64,000 bases of DNA from Maritimibacter alkaliphilus (GCF_019801605.1 NZ_JAHVIT010000006.1:1-64000), one strand, 5' to 3'. Shown: positions 7,701 to 17,032, counted from the stretch's first letter. Numbers and translations: made by a program. The notes: generated from the sequence alone by a model not told the origin.

Positions 7701-8606
7701 ATGCAGAGCCTCAAACCGATCCGCGTTTTCCTGTCCGTCGTCGAGCAAGGCAGCTTTGCCGGGGCCGCCCGCAGCCTGCGGATGACGCCTGCGTCGATCA
7801 CGCGGATCATCGCGCAGCTTGAGCAGGACCTTGGCCAGCAACTGCTTCTGCGCACGACGCGGCAGGTGTCCCTCACCGGGGCGGGGGCCTTGGTGGCCGC
7901 CCGCTACCGTCCCGTGCTGGAGGAGTTCGACCGGGTCACCGAGGAGGTCACCCGGACCACGCGCCCCGACAAGGGCCGGCTGTCGATCAATGCGCCCATG
8001 TCCTTCGGCATGCGGCTGATGCCGGGCCTCGTGGCGAGCTTCCGGCTGGCCTATCCGCATATCTCGCTCGACGTGCATCTGACAGACGTTCTGGTCGATA
8101 TCCTCGACGACGGCTGCGACCTCGCGATCCGGATTTCCGATCCGCCGGCGGACAAGTCGACGATCTGGCGCAAGATCTGCCAGGTGCCCCGTCAGGTGGT
8201 CGCCGCCCCCGCGCTCTTCGAAAGGATGCCGCGCCCGGAGGTGCCCGAGGACCTGCCCCCCGAGCGCTGCCTGTCCTACGGCCACAAGGGCGCGGCCGAA
8301 ACCTGGGTCCTGACCCGCGGCGGCCTGCGCCGCAGTGCGCGCGCGGGCACCGACCTCGTCTCGAACAACGGCGAGTTCCTCTACGAGATGGCGATCAGCG
8401 GCAACGGCATCGTCAACCTGCCCGACTTTCTCGTGCGGGACGGGCTGGCCTCGGGCGCGCTGGAGGTGGTCCTGCCGGACTGGCAGGTGCCGCCGCTCCA
8501 CCTCATGCTGTACTACCCGCCCTACGAGCGGCTCCCCCCTCTGGTCGAGACCTTCACCGATTTCTTCGAGGCCTACATTCAGGACATCGAAAGCTTCGAC
8601 TTCTGA
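7701..8606 (+). CDS. LysR family transcriptional regulator
   Basis: The 301-residue protein starts MQSLKPIRVFLSVVEQGSF and has the LysR helix-turn-helix at about residues 18-60 (AARSLRMTPASITRIIAQLEQDLGQQLL). A periplasmic-binding-protein-like effector domain follows to the end. The ATG chosen is the one adjacent to the HTH. An upstream extension of 14 codons runs through the palindromic operator and is unlikely. It is divergent from the dioxygenase-hydrolase pair and presumably regulates it in response to a quinone or phenolic ligand. Confidence 0.92.
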   Translation: MQSLKPIRVFLSVVEQGSFAGAARSLRMTPASITRIIAQLEQDLGQQLLLRTTRQVSLTGAGALVAARYRPVLEEFDRVTEEVTRTTRPDKGRLSINAPMSFGMRLMPGLVASFRLAYPHISLDVHLTDVLVDILDDGCDLAIRISDPPADKSTIWRKICQVPRQVVAAPALFERMPRPEVPEDLPPERCLSYGHKGAAETWVLTRGGLRRSARAGTDLVSNNGEFLYEMAISGNGIVNLPDFLVRDGLASGALEVVLPDWQVPPLHLMLYYPPYERLPPLVETFTDFFEAYIQDIESFDF

Positions 8607-8726
8607 ACCGGGACCGGGCGCTGTTCGGGCACGGCGCGGCTGGCACCAAATGTCACCCCCCCTGCCTCAAAGCGAAGGCTGCGAAACGGCGCCTGATCTG
8701 CTAGACAGGACACGAGGGAGGATGCC

Positions 8727-9347
8727 ATGCCACATACCAACAGGATGAGCCGCGACGGGCCCCCGGCGTCGGACAGCCGCGAGACCGCGCTCTTGAGCGA
8801 GATCACCACGCTGAAGAGCGACCTGCGCGCGCTGGTGGCCGTCGCTCTGCAGCACGGCCTTCGGGACTATTGCGAGGACCGCCTCCCCGAGGTCGTGCGC
8901 GATCTGGAGGAGAGCACCGCCCGCTCCGAACAGCGTGTCGAGGTCAAGTATGCGAAGATACTGGCCGCGATCCGCAAGGTTCCCGGCCTGCAGGCCACCC
9001 TCGGCGAGACCGGAGAGCGGACGTATTACCGCAACGCCATCGATCAGGTCGCCTACCTGGAGCACGCGCTGACCGAGCGGCGCTTCGTGCTCAGCGGGAT
9101 CTGGGTGGTGCCGGCCTACCGCGGCAAGGGCATCGCCCACCGGCTGCTGCGGCGGCTGGTCGAGGCCGCGGACGAGGTCGAGTGCGGCATCACGCTGCAG
9201 CATGACCCCTTCGGCGAAGAGGGTCTGGACCGGGCCGAACTGGAGGCCTTCTACAACCGGCACGGGTTCCAGCAGCACGAAACCGCGGGAGACGGGCTCT
9301 ACCGGTTCCCCTGCACACCGCTCGACCTCTACGCGCGACGGCGGTGA
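8727..9347 (+). CDS. GNAT-like N-acetyltransferase family protein
   Basis: A 206-residue cytoplasmic protein whose C-terminal half carries GNAT features. An LSGIWVVPAYRGKGIAHRLL stretch (about residues 128-147) contains the acetyl-CoA-binding R-G-x-G motif, and FYNRHGF matches motif B. The N-terminal 80 residues are charged and probably helical and do not match a known domain by eye. A good GAGGGAGG ribosome site precedes the ATG. The acetyl acceptor is not identifiable. The neighbours are a LysR gene upstream and convergent ygiB downstream, so it is transcribed alone. Confidence 0.75.
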   Translation: MPHTNRMSRDGPPASDSRETALLSEITTLKSDLRALVAVALQHGLRDYCEDRLPEVVRDLEESTARSEQRVEVKYAKILAAIRKVPGLQATLGETGERTYYRNAIDQVAYLEHALTERRFVLSGIWVVPAYRGKGIAHRLLRRLVEAADEVECGITLQHDPFGEEGLDRAELEAFYNRHGFQQHETAGDGLYRFPCTPLDLYARRR

Positions 9348-9550
9348 GAGGACGCCGACGACGGGCTGTCCGCCCCGGTCGGGGCTAGGCTGGCGCGGCA
9401 CACGGGTCCAGGCAGGTGGGCCAACAGGTTGCACGACCGCAAGGCCCCCCTGCCCTTTTCAAAGACCCCGCACAGGCGGGGGATGGACCTCTCGCACCGG
9501 GACGCGGACAGGACGCCCGTCCCCGACAGCGACAGGCCCGTCCGCTCGGA

Positions 9551-10132
9551 TCACCCGCCGAAGCTGCTGCGTCCGCCCCCGGTCGAGCCGAAGCCGCCCC
9601 GCGACGAGGCGGTGGCGCGCGACATCGGGGCCTTGCCCACGGTCGAGGTGGGCCGGACGAACTGCGAGGTGTTCATCTTGGCCGAGCCGGAATTGCTCGA
9701 GAAGGTGCTGGAGCGCGACGCATTGGTGAAGCGCCCGTCCGGCGTCTTGTAGAGCGGCTGTGCCGCCGCCATGCCCGAGCGACCGCCCAGCATGTTGCCC
9801 ATCAGGTAACCCGCGAGCAGCGGCATGAAGATGCTGCCCGACCCGCCGGAGGTCGCTTGCGCCTCGCTGCCGCAGGCGCCCTCGCCGTGCTGTTCCTCGC
9901 AGACGGCGAGGCTGTCGTAGCGCGGTGCGGCCTCAACGTGCAGGGCCTCGGCCTCGCTGAACGCGGTCTCGCAATCCTGCTGCGAGAACATCCCGCCCGA
10001 GCGCGACTGGTCCACGCAGCTTTGCAGGTCCGGGAAGGCGGAGGCATCCACCTGTTCCTCGCGGCAGCCCGCGAGGGTGAAGGCTGCGGCACCGACGATC
10101 GCGATGGCGACATGTTTCGAACGTTTGGTCAT
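9551..10132 (-). CDS. ygiB: DUF1190 / YgiB-like lipoprotein
   Basis: A 193-residue protein with a lipoprotein signal, AAAFTLAGC (lipobox LAGC, Cys at about residue 23). The exported domain has paired cysteines (LQSCVD, QQDCETAF, CEEQHG-EGACG), an AAPRY motif, a PLLAGYLMGNML helix and a low-complexity Ser/Gly tail. This matches YgiB/DUF1190. A strong AGGAGGAG precedes the ATG. It follows the ygiC-like gene by 40 bp on the same strand. YgiB and YgiC are regularly paired in Proteobacteria. Location is probably the outer membrane or periplasm; function is unproven. Confidence 0.85.
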   Translation of the reverse strand: MTKRSKHVAIAIVGAAAFTLAGCREEQVDASAFPDLQSCVDQSRSGGMFSQQDCETAFSEAEALHVEAAPRYDSLAVCEEQHGEGACGSEAQATSGGSGSIFMPLLAGYLMGNMLGGRSGMAAAQPLYKTPDGRFTNASRSSTFSSNSGSAKMNTSQFVRPTSTVGKAPMSRATASSRGGFGSTGGGRSSFGG

Positions 10133-10172
10133 GTGTCTCCTCCTTCTGCCGACACTGCGGCGGGGGCGCGGA

Positions 10173-11387
10173 TCAGGCCGTGATGAAATGGGGTTTGAAG
10201 CGCGACAGGTCCTGCGTGATCCGCGACCGGTCCTCGCGCAGGCCGATGCCCGCGCAGCTTTGCCCGACGATCCAGGCCCCCACCACGGGGCGGAAGCCGT
10301 CGAACTCGGGCAGCGGCGCATAGGCCTGAAGCACGCGGGGATGCTCCGCGTAATCGGTGTTCTGGGAGGCCTCGATCACCTCGCCGCCCCGGTGGATCGA
10401 CACCGAGGCGCCTTCGCGCGACAGGATCGGTTTCAGCACATGGCCGGCCTCCAGCTGGGCGGCTGCACGGGCGAAGGCCTCGGCCTGCGGGCCGCGACCG
10501 GCCTCTGCCTCGGCGACATCGGCCTCGAAGAAGGCGGGCAGCAGGTTTGGATGGCCCTCGAACATCTGCCAGAGCACCGGCAGAAGCCCCTTGTTCGACA
10601 GCAGCGCCTTCCACGCGGGTTCGAGGAACAGGCAGCCCGAGCCCATGATATGCGCGGCATAATCGTCGCGCAGCAGGTCTTCCCACGGGTAGAGCTTGAA
10701 CAGCACCCCGATCCGGCGATCCTCGTCATCGACGAAGTGACCCTCGGCGCTGATCCCGATCTTGTCAAGGTCGCAGTAATGCGCCCCCAGGCCAGCCTCG
10801 CGCGCGGCCCAGCCCATGGCCTCCACCGTGCCGTAATCCTCGGGATTGCCCGCCACCGCGGTGAAATGCAGGTCGCTGCCGGGCGCGAAGACCTCGCCGA
10901 AGCGGGCCACCAGCGCCTCGTGCAGCCCGTTGAACTGGTCCGTGCCCTCGGGCAGGACACCGGCGGAGAGCTGATCCTCCAGCCATTGCCACTGGAACGC
11001 CGCGCTCTCGTAGAGCGAGGTCGGCGTGTCGGCGTTGTACTCCAGCAGCTTGGCCGGGGACTGCCCGTCGTAGGCGAAATCGAAGCGGCCATAGATCTCG
11101 GGATCGCCGTTGCGCCAGCTGGCCGCGATCAGGTCGCGGTGCTTCTCGGGAATGGCCAGCCGGTCCATCAGCTCTTCGCTGGCGACGATCTCGGCCACGG
11201 CCTCGCGGCACAGGCCGTGCAGCTCTGTGGCCGGGTCTTCCAGATCCTGCTCGATCTGGTCGAGCGAGAATTCATAGGCGGATGTCTCGTCCCAATAGGG
11301 TTCCCCGTGCATGTCGGCAAAGGTGAACCCGACCTCCCGGGCGTGGTCCCGCCAGTGGGGTCGTTCGGGCAGGATGATCTTTTGCAT
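10173..11387 (-). CDS. ygiC: glutathionylspermidine synthase family protein (YgiC-like)
   Basis: A 404-residue ATP-grasp-fold protein of the glutathionylspermidine synthetase/amidase C-terminal family. Visible blocks are YWDETSAYEFS near the N-terminus, GRFDFAYDGQSPAKLLEYNADTPT (about 105-128), the KPILSREGASV nucleotide-binding strand and VGAWIVGQSCAGIGLRED near the end. The isolated synthase domain is presumed to form an amide bond between glutathione-like and amine substrates. For YgiC itself the reaction is not settled. I chose the start MQKIILPERPHW over an upstream extension because it has a GGGGAG site. It is co-transcribed with ygiB. Confidence 0.9.
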   Translation of the reverse strand: MQKIILPERPHWRDHAREVGFTFADMHGEPYWDETSAYEFSLDQIEQDLEDPATELHGLCREAVAEIVASEELMDRLAIPEKHRDLIAASWRNGDPEIYGRFDFAYDGQSPAKLLEYNADTPTSLYESAAFQWQWLEDQLSAGVLPEGTDQFNGLHEALVARFGEVFAPGSDLHFTAVAGNPEDYGTVEAMGWAAREAGLGAHYCDLDKIGISAEGHFVDDEDRRIGVLFKLYPWEDLLRDDYAAHIMGSGCLFLEPAWKALLSNKGLLPVLWQMFEGHPNLLPAFFEADVAEAEAGRGPQAEAFARAAAQLEAGHVLKPILSREGASVSIHRGGEVIEASQNTDYAEHPRVLQAYAPLPEFDGFRPVVGAWIVGQSCAGIGLREDRSRITQDLSRFKPHFITA

Positions 11388-11500
11388 TGGTGGCTCCCCG
11401 GTCCTCGGGGGCGATATAGGCGGTCCGGGCGCCGACAACCAGACACGATGGCGAATTCCTCCCCGGGGCGTGGCTTGCCGGTCCTCCCGGGCGCCGCCCC

Positions 11501-13288
11501 CTACTCCCCGATCGCGATCCCTTCGCGCCGGGGATCGGCGCCCCCGGTCAGACCGCCCTCCCCCACTGCGATGACATGCAGCCCGCTGGTCAGCGCTCGG
11601 ATCGAGGTCTTGTAGCCCGCCGCCTGCAGGGGCGCCTCCAGCGCGGCGGCGGCGGTGCCCTCCTCCAGCTCGAAGGTGCCGAAGCGGTTCAGCAGGTGCG
11701 GTGCGGCCACCGCCTGCTGCGGGTCCATGCCGAAGTCGAGCATGTTGATGATCGCCTGCGCGACGTAGCCGATGATCTGGCTCCCCCCGGGCGAGCCCAC
11801 CACGAGGCGCGGCGCGCCGTCCTGCATCACGATGGTCGGCGCCATGGAGGAGCGCGGACGCTTGCCCGGCTCCAGCCGGTTGGCGATGGGGCGGCCCGCG
11901 TCATGGGTGCGGAAGGAGAAATCCGTCAGCTCGTTGTTCAGCAGGACGCCCCGCACGAAGAGCCGCGAGCCAAAGGCATTCTCGATCGTCGTCGTCATGG
12001 AGAGCGCATTGCCCGCGCTGTCCACGATGGAGATATGCGAGGTCGAGGGCAGCTCAAGCGCCGCGTCGTCGCCCCAGAGCATGGCGTGATCCCACCCCGG
12101 CTCTCCGGGCAGGGCCTCCTCCAGCGCCCGGTCGGGCGAGAGCTGCCCTGCCCGCTCCGCGAGGTAGGGCGCCGCGACCAGCCCCTTCAACGGCAGGGGC
12201 ACGAAATCGCTGTCGGCGATGTAGCGGCCGCGATCCGCGAAGGCGAGGCGCGAAGCATCCCCGATCAGCGTCCACGCGGCGGGGCTCTCGGGCCCCAGTG
12301 CGGCGAGGTCCGTGCCCTCCAGCATCCCGAGGATCTGCCCCACGGTCAGCGCCCCCGAGGAGGGCGGCCCCATGCCGCAGACCTCCGCCGCGCGATAGGG
12401 CACGCAGACCGGCGGCCGTTCGATCACCCGGTAGGTGGCGAAATCCTGCGCCGCCAGCAGGCCGCCCTCCGCCTGCACCCGCGCGACGATCGCCTGCGCG
12501 ATGGGGCCGTCGTAGAAGGCGGCACTGCCCCGCTGCGCAAGGGCGCGGAGCACCTGCGCGTAGTCCGGATTGCGCAGCAGCTCGCCCGCCGCGATCGGCT
12601 CGCCCCCGGGATAGAAGTAGTCGGCGGTCTCGGGGAAGCGGCGCAGCCTGTCCTCCGGCTCTTCCGCCACAAGCGTGGCGAGGCGCGGCGTAACGGTGAA
12701 CCCCTCCTCCGCCAGCCGGATCGCGGGATCGAAGAGCCCGGCCCAGTCCTGTGTGCCCCAGCGGTCATGCGCCGCCTGTAGCAGCGCGGGCGTGCCCGGC
12801 GTGCCGACGGAGCGCCCGCCCACGACCGCGTCGTAGAAGGCGAGTGGCGCGCCGGTGTCGTCGAGGAAATGCGTGGGCCGCGCCGCCAGCGGTGCCGTCT
12901 CGCGCCCGTCGAGGGTGGTCACCTCCCCGCTCTCCGCGTCGTACCAGACGAGGAAGGCCCCGCCGCCGAGGCCCGAGGATTGCGGCTCCACCAGTCCGAG
13001 AACCGCCTGCACGGCGATCATCGCATCGGCCGCGCTGCCGCCGCGGCGCAGCACATCCGCGCCCGCCTCGACCGCCAGCGGATGCGCGGCGGCGACCATC
13101 CAGTCGTCCGCGCGGGCGGGCAGCCCCTGCGCCTTGGTGTCCAGCGCCTCCTGCGCGGCGGGGCTCAGCCCCAGTGCGAGGACGCCTTCGGTCGCCGCCT
13201 CGGGCGCCACCGCGTCAGCCGATTGCTGCGCCACCGCGGGCGCGGCCAGCAGCCCCGCGATCACCAGTGCCATGAACCGTGTCGTCAT
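11501..13288 (-). CDS. ggt: gamma-glutamyltranspeptidase precursor
   Basis: A 595-residue Ntn-hydrolase precursor. A Sec signal peptide (about residues 1-20, ending APAVAQ) is followed by the large-subunit motif AADAMIAVQAVLGLVEPQSSGLGGG with the gamma-glutamyl-binding Arg of LDGRETAP. The autoprocessing/catalytic Thr is T416 in the sequence LPSTSHISIVD, where most enzymes have TTH. The small subunit carries the conserved PGKRPRSSMAPTI and GSPGGSQII blocks. It acts in the periplasm on glutathione and other gamma-glutamyl compounds. The gene lies 113 bp upstream of the ygiC-ygiB pair on the same strand, so both steps concern glutathione-type metabolites. Confidence 0.95.
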   Translation of the reverse strand: MTTRFMALVIAGLLAAPAVAQQSADAVAPEAATEGVLALGLSPAAQEALDTKAQGLPARADDWMVAAAHPLAVEAGADVLRRGGSAADAMIAVQAVLGLVEPQSSGLGGGAFLVWYDAESGEVTTLDGRETAPLAARPTHFLDDTGAPLAFYDAVVGGRSVGTPGTPALLQAAHDRWGTQDWAGLFDPAIRLAEEGFTVTPRLATLVAEEPEDRLRRFPETADYFYPGGEPIAAGELLRNPDYAQVLRALAQRGSAAFYDGPIAQAIVARVQAEGGLLAAQDFATYRVIERPPVCVPYRAAEVCGMGPPSSGALTVGQILGMLEGTDLAALGPESPAAWTLIGDASRLAFADRGRYIADSDFVPLPLKGLVAAPYLAERAGQLSPDRALEEALPGEPGWDHAMLWGDDAALELPSTSHISIVDSAGNALSMTTTIENAFGSRLFVRGVLLNNELTDFSFRTHDAGRPIANRLEPGKRPRSSMAPTIVMQDGAPRLVVGSPGGSQIIGYVAQAIINMLDFGMDPQQAVAAPHLLNRFGTFELEEGTAAAALEAPLQAAGYKTSIRALTSGLHVIAVGEGGLTGGADPRREGIAIGE

Positions 13289-13492
13289 CGTGAAGCCCTC
13301 GCCGTTGCGCTCTGGCGCCAGACTGCGGTGTCCCGGCGGATCGGGCAACCGTTGATGGCCTTTACCGGCGGGAGCATGCCGCTGCCCGCGTGTCGGACGG
13401 CCGCGGCCAGCTGCCCGGACCACTGCGGGGGAGCCATCTGCCCCCGCGCCCGCAGGTCGTCGCTTTGCGCGGCGCCCGGAGGCACCAACGTG

Positions 13493-13810
13493 TCAGTCGC
13501 GCGCCATGTCATCCATGTCCAGTTGCAGCAGCACCGAGGCAAGGCACTTGCCATGGGCGTCGAGCGCGAGCGAGCGCGTGACACCCCCGGCAAGCGCGCC
13601 AAGGATCACGAAGTTCAGCGCGTGGAGCTGGGGCAGCGCAAAGCGCTCGACACCGCCGTCCTGCCCCAGGCCCAGCTGCGCGGCCACCACCTCGGGCGTC
13701 AGCGCCCGCTCCAGCAGCGGCCAGTCGTCGGGCCGATAGGCGATGACCGAGATGTTCGAGGTGTCGCCCTTGTCGCCGGTCCGGGCGTGGGCAAGGTCAT
13801 GCAGTCTCAT
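13493..13810 (-). CDS. AtuA-like ferredoxin-fold domain protein
   Basis: A 105-residue protein beginning MRLHDLAHARTGDKGDTSNIS, the hallmark of the small AtuA-associated domain. In other organisms this is often fused to or encoded next to AtuA. Its ATG lies inside the end of the atuA reading frame (14-bp overlap), so the two are translationally coupled and probably form one complex. It is the last gene of the long leftward operon. The biochemical activity of AtuA and this partner is not established. Confidence 0.85.
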   Translation of the reverse strand: MRLHDLAHARTGDKGDTSNISVIAYRPDDWPLLERALTPEVVAAQLGLGQDGGVERFALPQLHALNFVILGALAGGVTRSLALDAHGKCLASVLLQLDMDDMARD

Positions 13811-15176
13811 CCTGTCCCTCCATGATCTCGACCTGCTGGGCGACTTGCGCCGCAGGCAGGAAGGCGGTGGCGATGCCAAGAATCTCGCGATGCTGCCGGG
13901 TGACGCCGCCCCCGCCCGCCGGGCCGGTGAGGTAGAGCCCCTCGACCTCCTCTCCCACCTGCCGCGCGGTGGCCGCATCCCGGCAGCGCGCGGCATAGCG
14001 CAGGCGGACCTCGGCGGGCTCCGCCGCCGCCGCGACACGGGCCCCCGGCGCAATGGCATCGAGCCCGATCAGCTCGGCCCGGTCCTCGAGGATCGCCGCG
14101 CCGAGCGGGGCCAGCCGCGCGCGCAGCAGGTCGATCCCCAGCGAGCCCCGGGCCACGCAGTTGGCCCCGGCGTAGGAAATCTGCCCCTCGCCCAGCCAGC
14201 CATCGCGGTAACCGACCGAGACCTTCAGCTGCCCGGAGGCGGGATGCCCGGTCGCGCCGCACACCGCGACGCGATCAGGCCCGATCTCCTCCAGCTCCAC
14301 ACCGGAGAAATCGGCCACCACGTCCGGCTGCAGATAGCGGGCGGGGTCGTGGATCTCGTAGAGCAGCTGTTCGGTGCAGGTGGCGCGGGTGACCAGCCCG
14401 CCGGTGCCCGGCAGCTTGGTGATGACCGCGTTGCCGGCGCGGTCCACCTCTGCCAGCGGGAAGCCGATCCGGGCGAGGTCCGGCACGTCCTTGACGCCGG
14501 GATCGGCGAAGTAGCCGCCGGTGATCTGGGCCGAACATTCCAGCAGATGCCCCACCAGCGTTCCCCGTCCCAGCCGCACCCAGTCGTCCATCGCCCAGCC
14601 GAACCCGTGGATCAGTGGCCCGAGGAACAGCGCCGGGTCCGAGGCGCGTCCGCAGATCACCACGTCGGCGCCCTGCTCCAGCGCCGCGACGATCCCCGCC
14701 GCCCCGACGTAGGCATTGGCCGAGACGAGCCCCGCGCCAAGCGCGGCCGCCGGGGCGCCGGTCTCCTCCAGAACGCAGGGCCCGATCCGGTCGAGGACGT
14801 CGTCCCCGGTCACCGCGGCCACCTTCAGACCGGAGAGGCCCAGCTCCCGCGCCACGGCCCGGGTCGCGCGGGCGGCCGCCTGCGGATTGGCCGCACCCAT
14901 GTTGGTCACGATCCGCGTGCCGTTGCGGGCACAGGCGGGCAGGACGGCCCGCATCCGGCGCTCCAGCAGTGGGTCGTAGCCCGCCTCCGGGTCCGCCAGC
15001 CGCGCCTGCTGGGCCAGCGCGATGGTCCGCTCGGCAAGGCATTCGAAGACGAGGTAGTCGAGCGCCCCGCGCTCCGCGAGGTCCACCGCCGGGTCGATGC
15101 GATCGCCCTGGAACCCGGCGCCGGTGCCGATCCGCAGGATGTCCCCGCTGCGGCCGGTCCTGTCCTTGATGGTCAT
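13797..15176 (-). CDS. AtuA family protein (DUF1446)
   Basis: A 459-residue soluble protein of the acyclic terpene utilisation AtuA family (DUF1446). Key segments are ILRIGTGAGFQGDR at the N-terminus, NMGAANPQAAA (about 93-103), VICGRASDPALFLGP (about 175-190) and the Gly-rich LTGPAGGGGV near the end. AtuA proteins occur in citronellol/geraniol clusters and in many CoA-ester catabolic operons, but no reaction is assigned. Its ATG overlaps the stop of the fused TRAP permease by the ATGA arrangement. It therefore belongs to the transporter/CoA-transferase operon. Confidence 0.88.
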   Translation of the reverse strand: MTIKDRTGRSGDILRIGTGAGFQGDRIDPAVDLAERGALDYLVFECLAERTIALAQQARLADPEAGYDPLLERRMRAVLPACARNGTRIVTNMGAANPQAAARATRAVARELGLSGLKVAAVTGDDVLDRIGPCVLEETGAPAAALGAGLVSANAYVGAAGIVAALEQGADVVICGRASDPALFLGPLIHGFGWAMDDWVRLGRGTLVGHLLECSAQITGGYFADPGVKDVPDLARIGFPLAEVDRAGNAVITKLPGTGGLVTRATCTEQLLYEIHDPARYLQPDVVADFSGVELEEIGPDRVAVCGATGHPASGQLKVSVGYRDGWLGEGQISYAGANCVARGSLGIDLLRARLAPLGAAILEDRAELIGLDAIAPGARVAAAAEPAEVRLRYAARCRDAATARQVGEEVEGLYLTGPAGGGGVTRQHREILGIATAFLPAAQVAQQVEIMEGQDETA

Positions 15177-17032
15177 GCCAGTGCCTTCCTCTGGGCCCGG
15201 CCCAGCTGATGCCCGCCCACGAGAAGCGCAAGCGCCACGAAGGGCGTGACGGGATGCGGGTAGATCGCAAGCCCGATCGCCCCCGCGTAGAGTGCAAGGT
15301 CGATGCCGCGCCGCCCGGTGATCCGGATGCCCGCCAGCAGCGCGGGCACCGCCAGCACGAGGACCAGCCCCGCCGCCACCGCCTCGGTGATCGCGAGCGG
15401 CCCGCCCTGCAGCATCATGCCGGGGTAGACCAACAGCAGGAACGGCACCAGATAGGTCACTGCCCCCAGCCGCACCGCCTCGCCCGCGGCGGGCAGCCAG
15501 TTGGTGTTCGCGATGCCCGAGCCCACGAAGACCGCCACGCAGACCGGCGGCGTGATGACCGAGATCGTCGCGAAGTAGAAGACGAAGAGATGCGCCGCCA
15601 GCGGGTCGATCCCCACCGCCGTCATGGCCGGGGCCAGCACTGCCGCGACAAGGACATAGGCCGCCGTCGTGGGCAGGCCCATGCCCATGATCATGCAGAC
15701 GAAGGCCACGATGAGCGCCACCATCACGGTGCTGTCCCCCGCGACCGACACGATCAGCGAGGAGAGCGAGACGCCCACGCCGGTCAGGTTGATCATCGAG
15801 ACCAGCACCTGCGCCCCGGCCAGCAGCACCCCGATGATGACAAGGCCCCGGCCCGCGTCCTCGAGCCCGGCGATGACCTTGCGCGCCATCTGCCACGGGC
15901 TCAGCCGTCCGGCTTCGGTCACCACGAAGGCGGCCAGCAGGCCGAGGATGCCGTAGAAGGCCGCCGTGGCGATCGAGCGGCCCAGCCAGATCCCGATCCC
16001 CAGCCCGCCCAGTGCCGCCAGCGTCGGCAGCACCCGGCGCGGGGCCACGATCTGCTTCCACTCCGGCAGTTCCGCCTCGGGCACCAGCGCAAGGCCCCTG
16101 CGCAGGGCGACGAAATGCACCGTCATGAAGACGGAGAGGTAGAACAGCATCGCCGGCAGGATCGCAGCGACGATGATCGTGACATAGGAGGTGCCGAGGA
16201 TTTCGGCCATGACGAAGGCCGCGGCCCCCATGATCGGCGGCGCGATCTGACCACCGGTGGAGGCCACCGCCTCGACCGCGGCGGCGAAGGGCCGGGGGTA
16301 GCCGAGGCGGATCATCATCGGGATGGTGAAATTGCCCGTGGTCGCCACGTTGGCCACCGCCGAGCCCGAGATCATCCCGAAGAGCCCGCTGGCGATGGTG
16401 GCGATCTTGGCCGCGCCGCCGGGCTGGCGCCCGCCGAGCCGCATCGCCACGTCCATGAAGGCCTGCCCGCCGCCGGTGTGCAGCAGCAGCGCCCCGAAGA
16501 GCACGAAGGCCGCGATCACCGTCGCGGCGACGCCGGTCAGCATCCCCCAGATGCCGAGGTCCCCGAGGAAGATCGTCTCGGTCACGAAGGCGCTGTCGAA
16601 GCCGCGATGCCGCAGCGGCCCGGTCAGGTGGTTGCCGTAGAGCGCATAGGCCAGCCCGATCAGCACCAGCACCGGGAAGATCACGCCCACGGTGCGCCGC
16701 CCCAGTTCCAGCACCGCCAGCACGAGGCCCGCGGTCAGCGCCATGTCCAGCGTCGTGGCCCAGGGCAGTTCGGTCATGATGCGGTCGTAGTTCACCACCA
16801 CGTAGGTGCAGGCCGCCAGCGTGGCAGCGACCAGCGCAAGGTCGATCGCCAGCCCCAGAGGCCGCCAGCGGCGCCCCGCCCCCAGCGGGTAGACGGCAAA
16901 GCCGAGGCTGCAGACCAGGGCCAGGAACAGCGCGCGCTGGATCAGCCCCTCGAAGGGGCCGGTGGCGGCGGTATAGAGAACGAAGGCGCCGACGAGTATG
17001 GCAAGCCCCCGCTGAATGCGGTCGAGGATCAT
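15173..17032 (-). CDS. TAXI-type TRAP transporter, fused 4TM/12TM permease
   Basis: A 619-residue membrane protein in which an N-terminal DctQ-like segment (about the first 150 residues) is fused to a DctM large permease. The permease part shows the family's SGSAVANVATTGNFTIPMM and GGQIAPPIMGAAAFVMAE motifs (about 220-270) and GMGLPTTAAYVL near 460. Such fused permeases work with TAXI solute-binding proteins, and one is encoded directly upstream. It imports an organic-acid-type substrate using the sodium or proton gradient. It is translationally coupled to the AtuA gene downstream. Confidence 0.93.
   Translation of the reverse strand: MILDRIQRGLAILVGAFVLYTAATGPFEGLIQRALFLALVCSLGFAVYPLGAGRRWRPLGLAIDLALVAATLAACTYVVVNYDRIMTELPWATTLDMALTAGLVLAVLELGRRTVGVIFPVLVLIGLAYALYGNHLTGPLRHRGFDSAFVTETIFLGDLGIWGMLTGVAATVIAAFVLFGALLLHTGGGQAFMDVAMRLGGRQPGGAAKIATIASGLFGMISGSAVANVATTGNFTIPMMIRLGYPRPFAAAVEAVASTGGQIAPPIMGAAAFVMAEILGTSYVTIIVAAILPAMLFYLSVFMTVHFVALRRGLALVPEAELPEWKQIVAPRRVLPTLAALGGLGIGIWLGRSIATAAFYGILGLLAAFVVTEAGRLSPWQMARKVIAGLEDAGRGLVIIGVLLAGAQVLVSMINLTGVGVSLSSLIVSVAGDSTVMVALIVAFVCMIMGMGLPTTAAYVLVAAVLAPAMTAVGIDPLAAHLFVFYFATISVITPPVCVAVFVGSGIANTNWLPAAGEAVRLGAVTYLVPFLLLVYPGMMLQGGPLAITEAVAAGLVLVLAVPALLAGIRITGRRGIDLALYAGAIGLAIYPHPVTPFVALALLVGGHQLGRAQRKALA

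Noticed and set aside
9429-9752. Plus-strand frame of 107 codons, Pro/Arg-rich
   Set aside because: Covers the low-complexity Ser/Gly tail of ygiB in antisense and has no ribosome site or family match.
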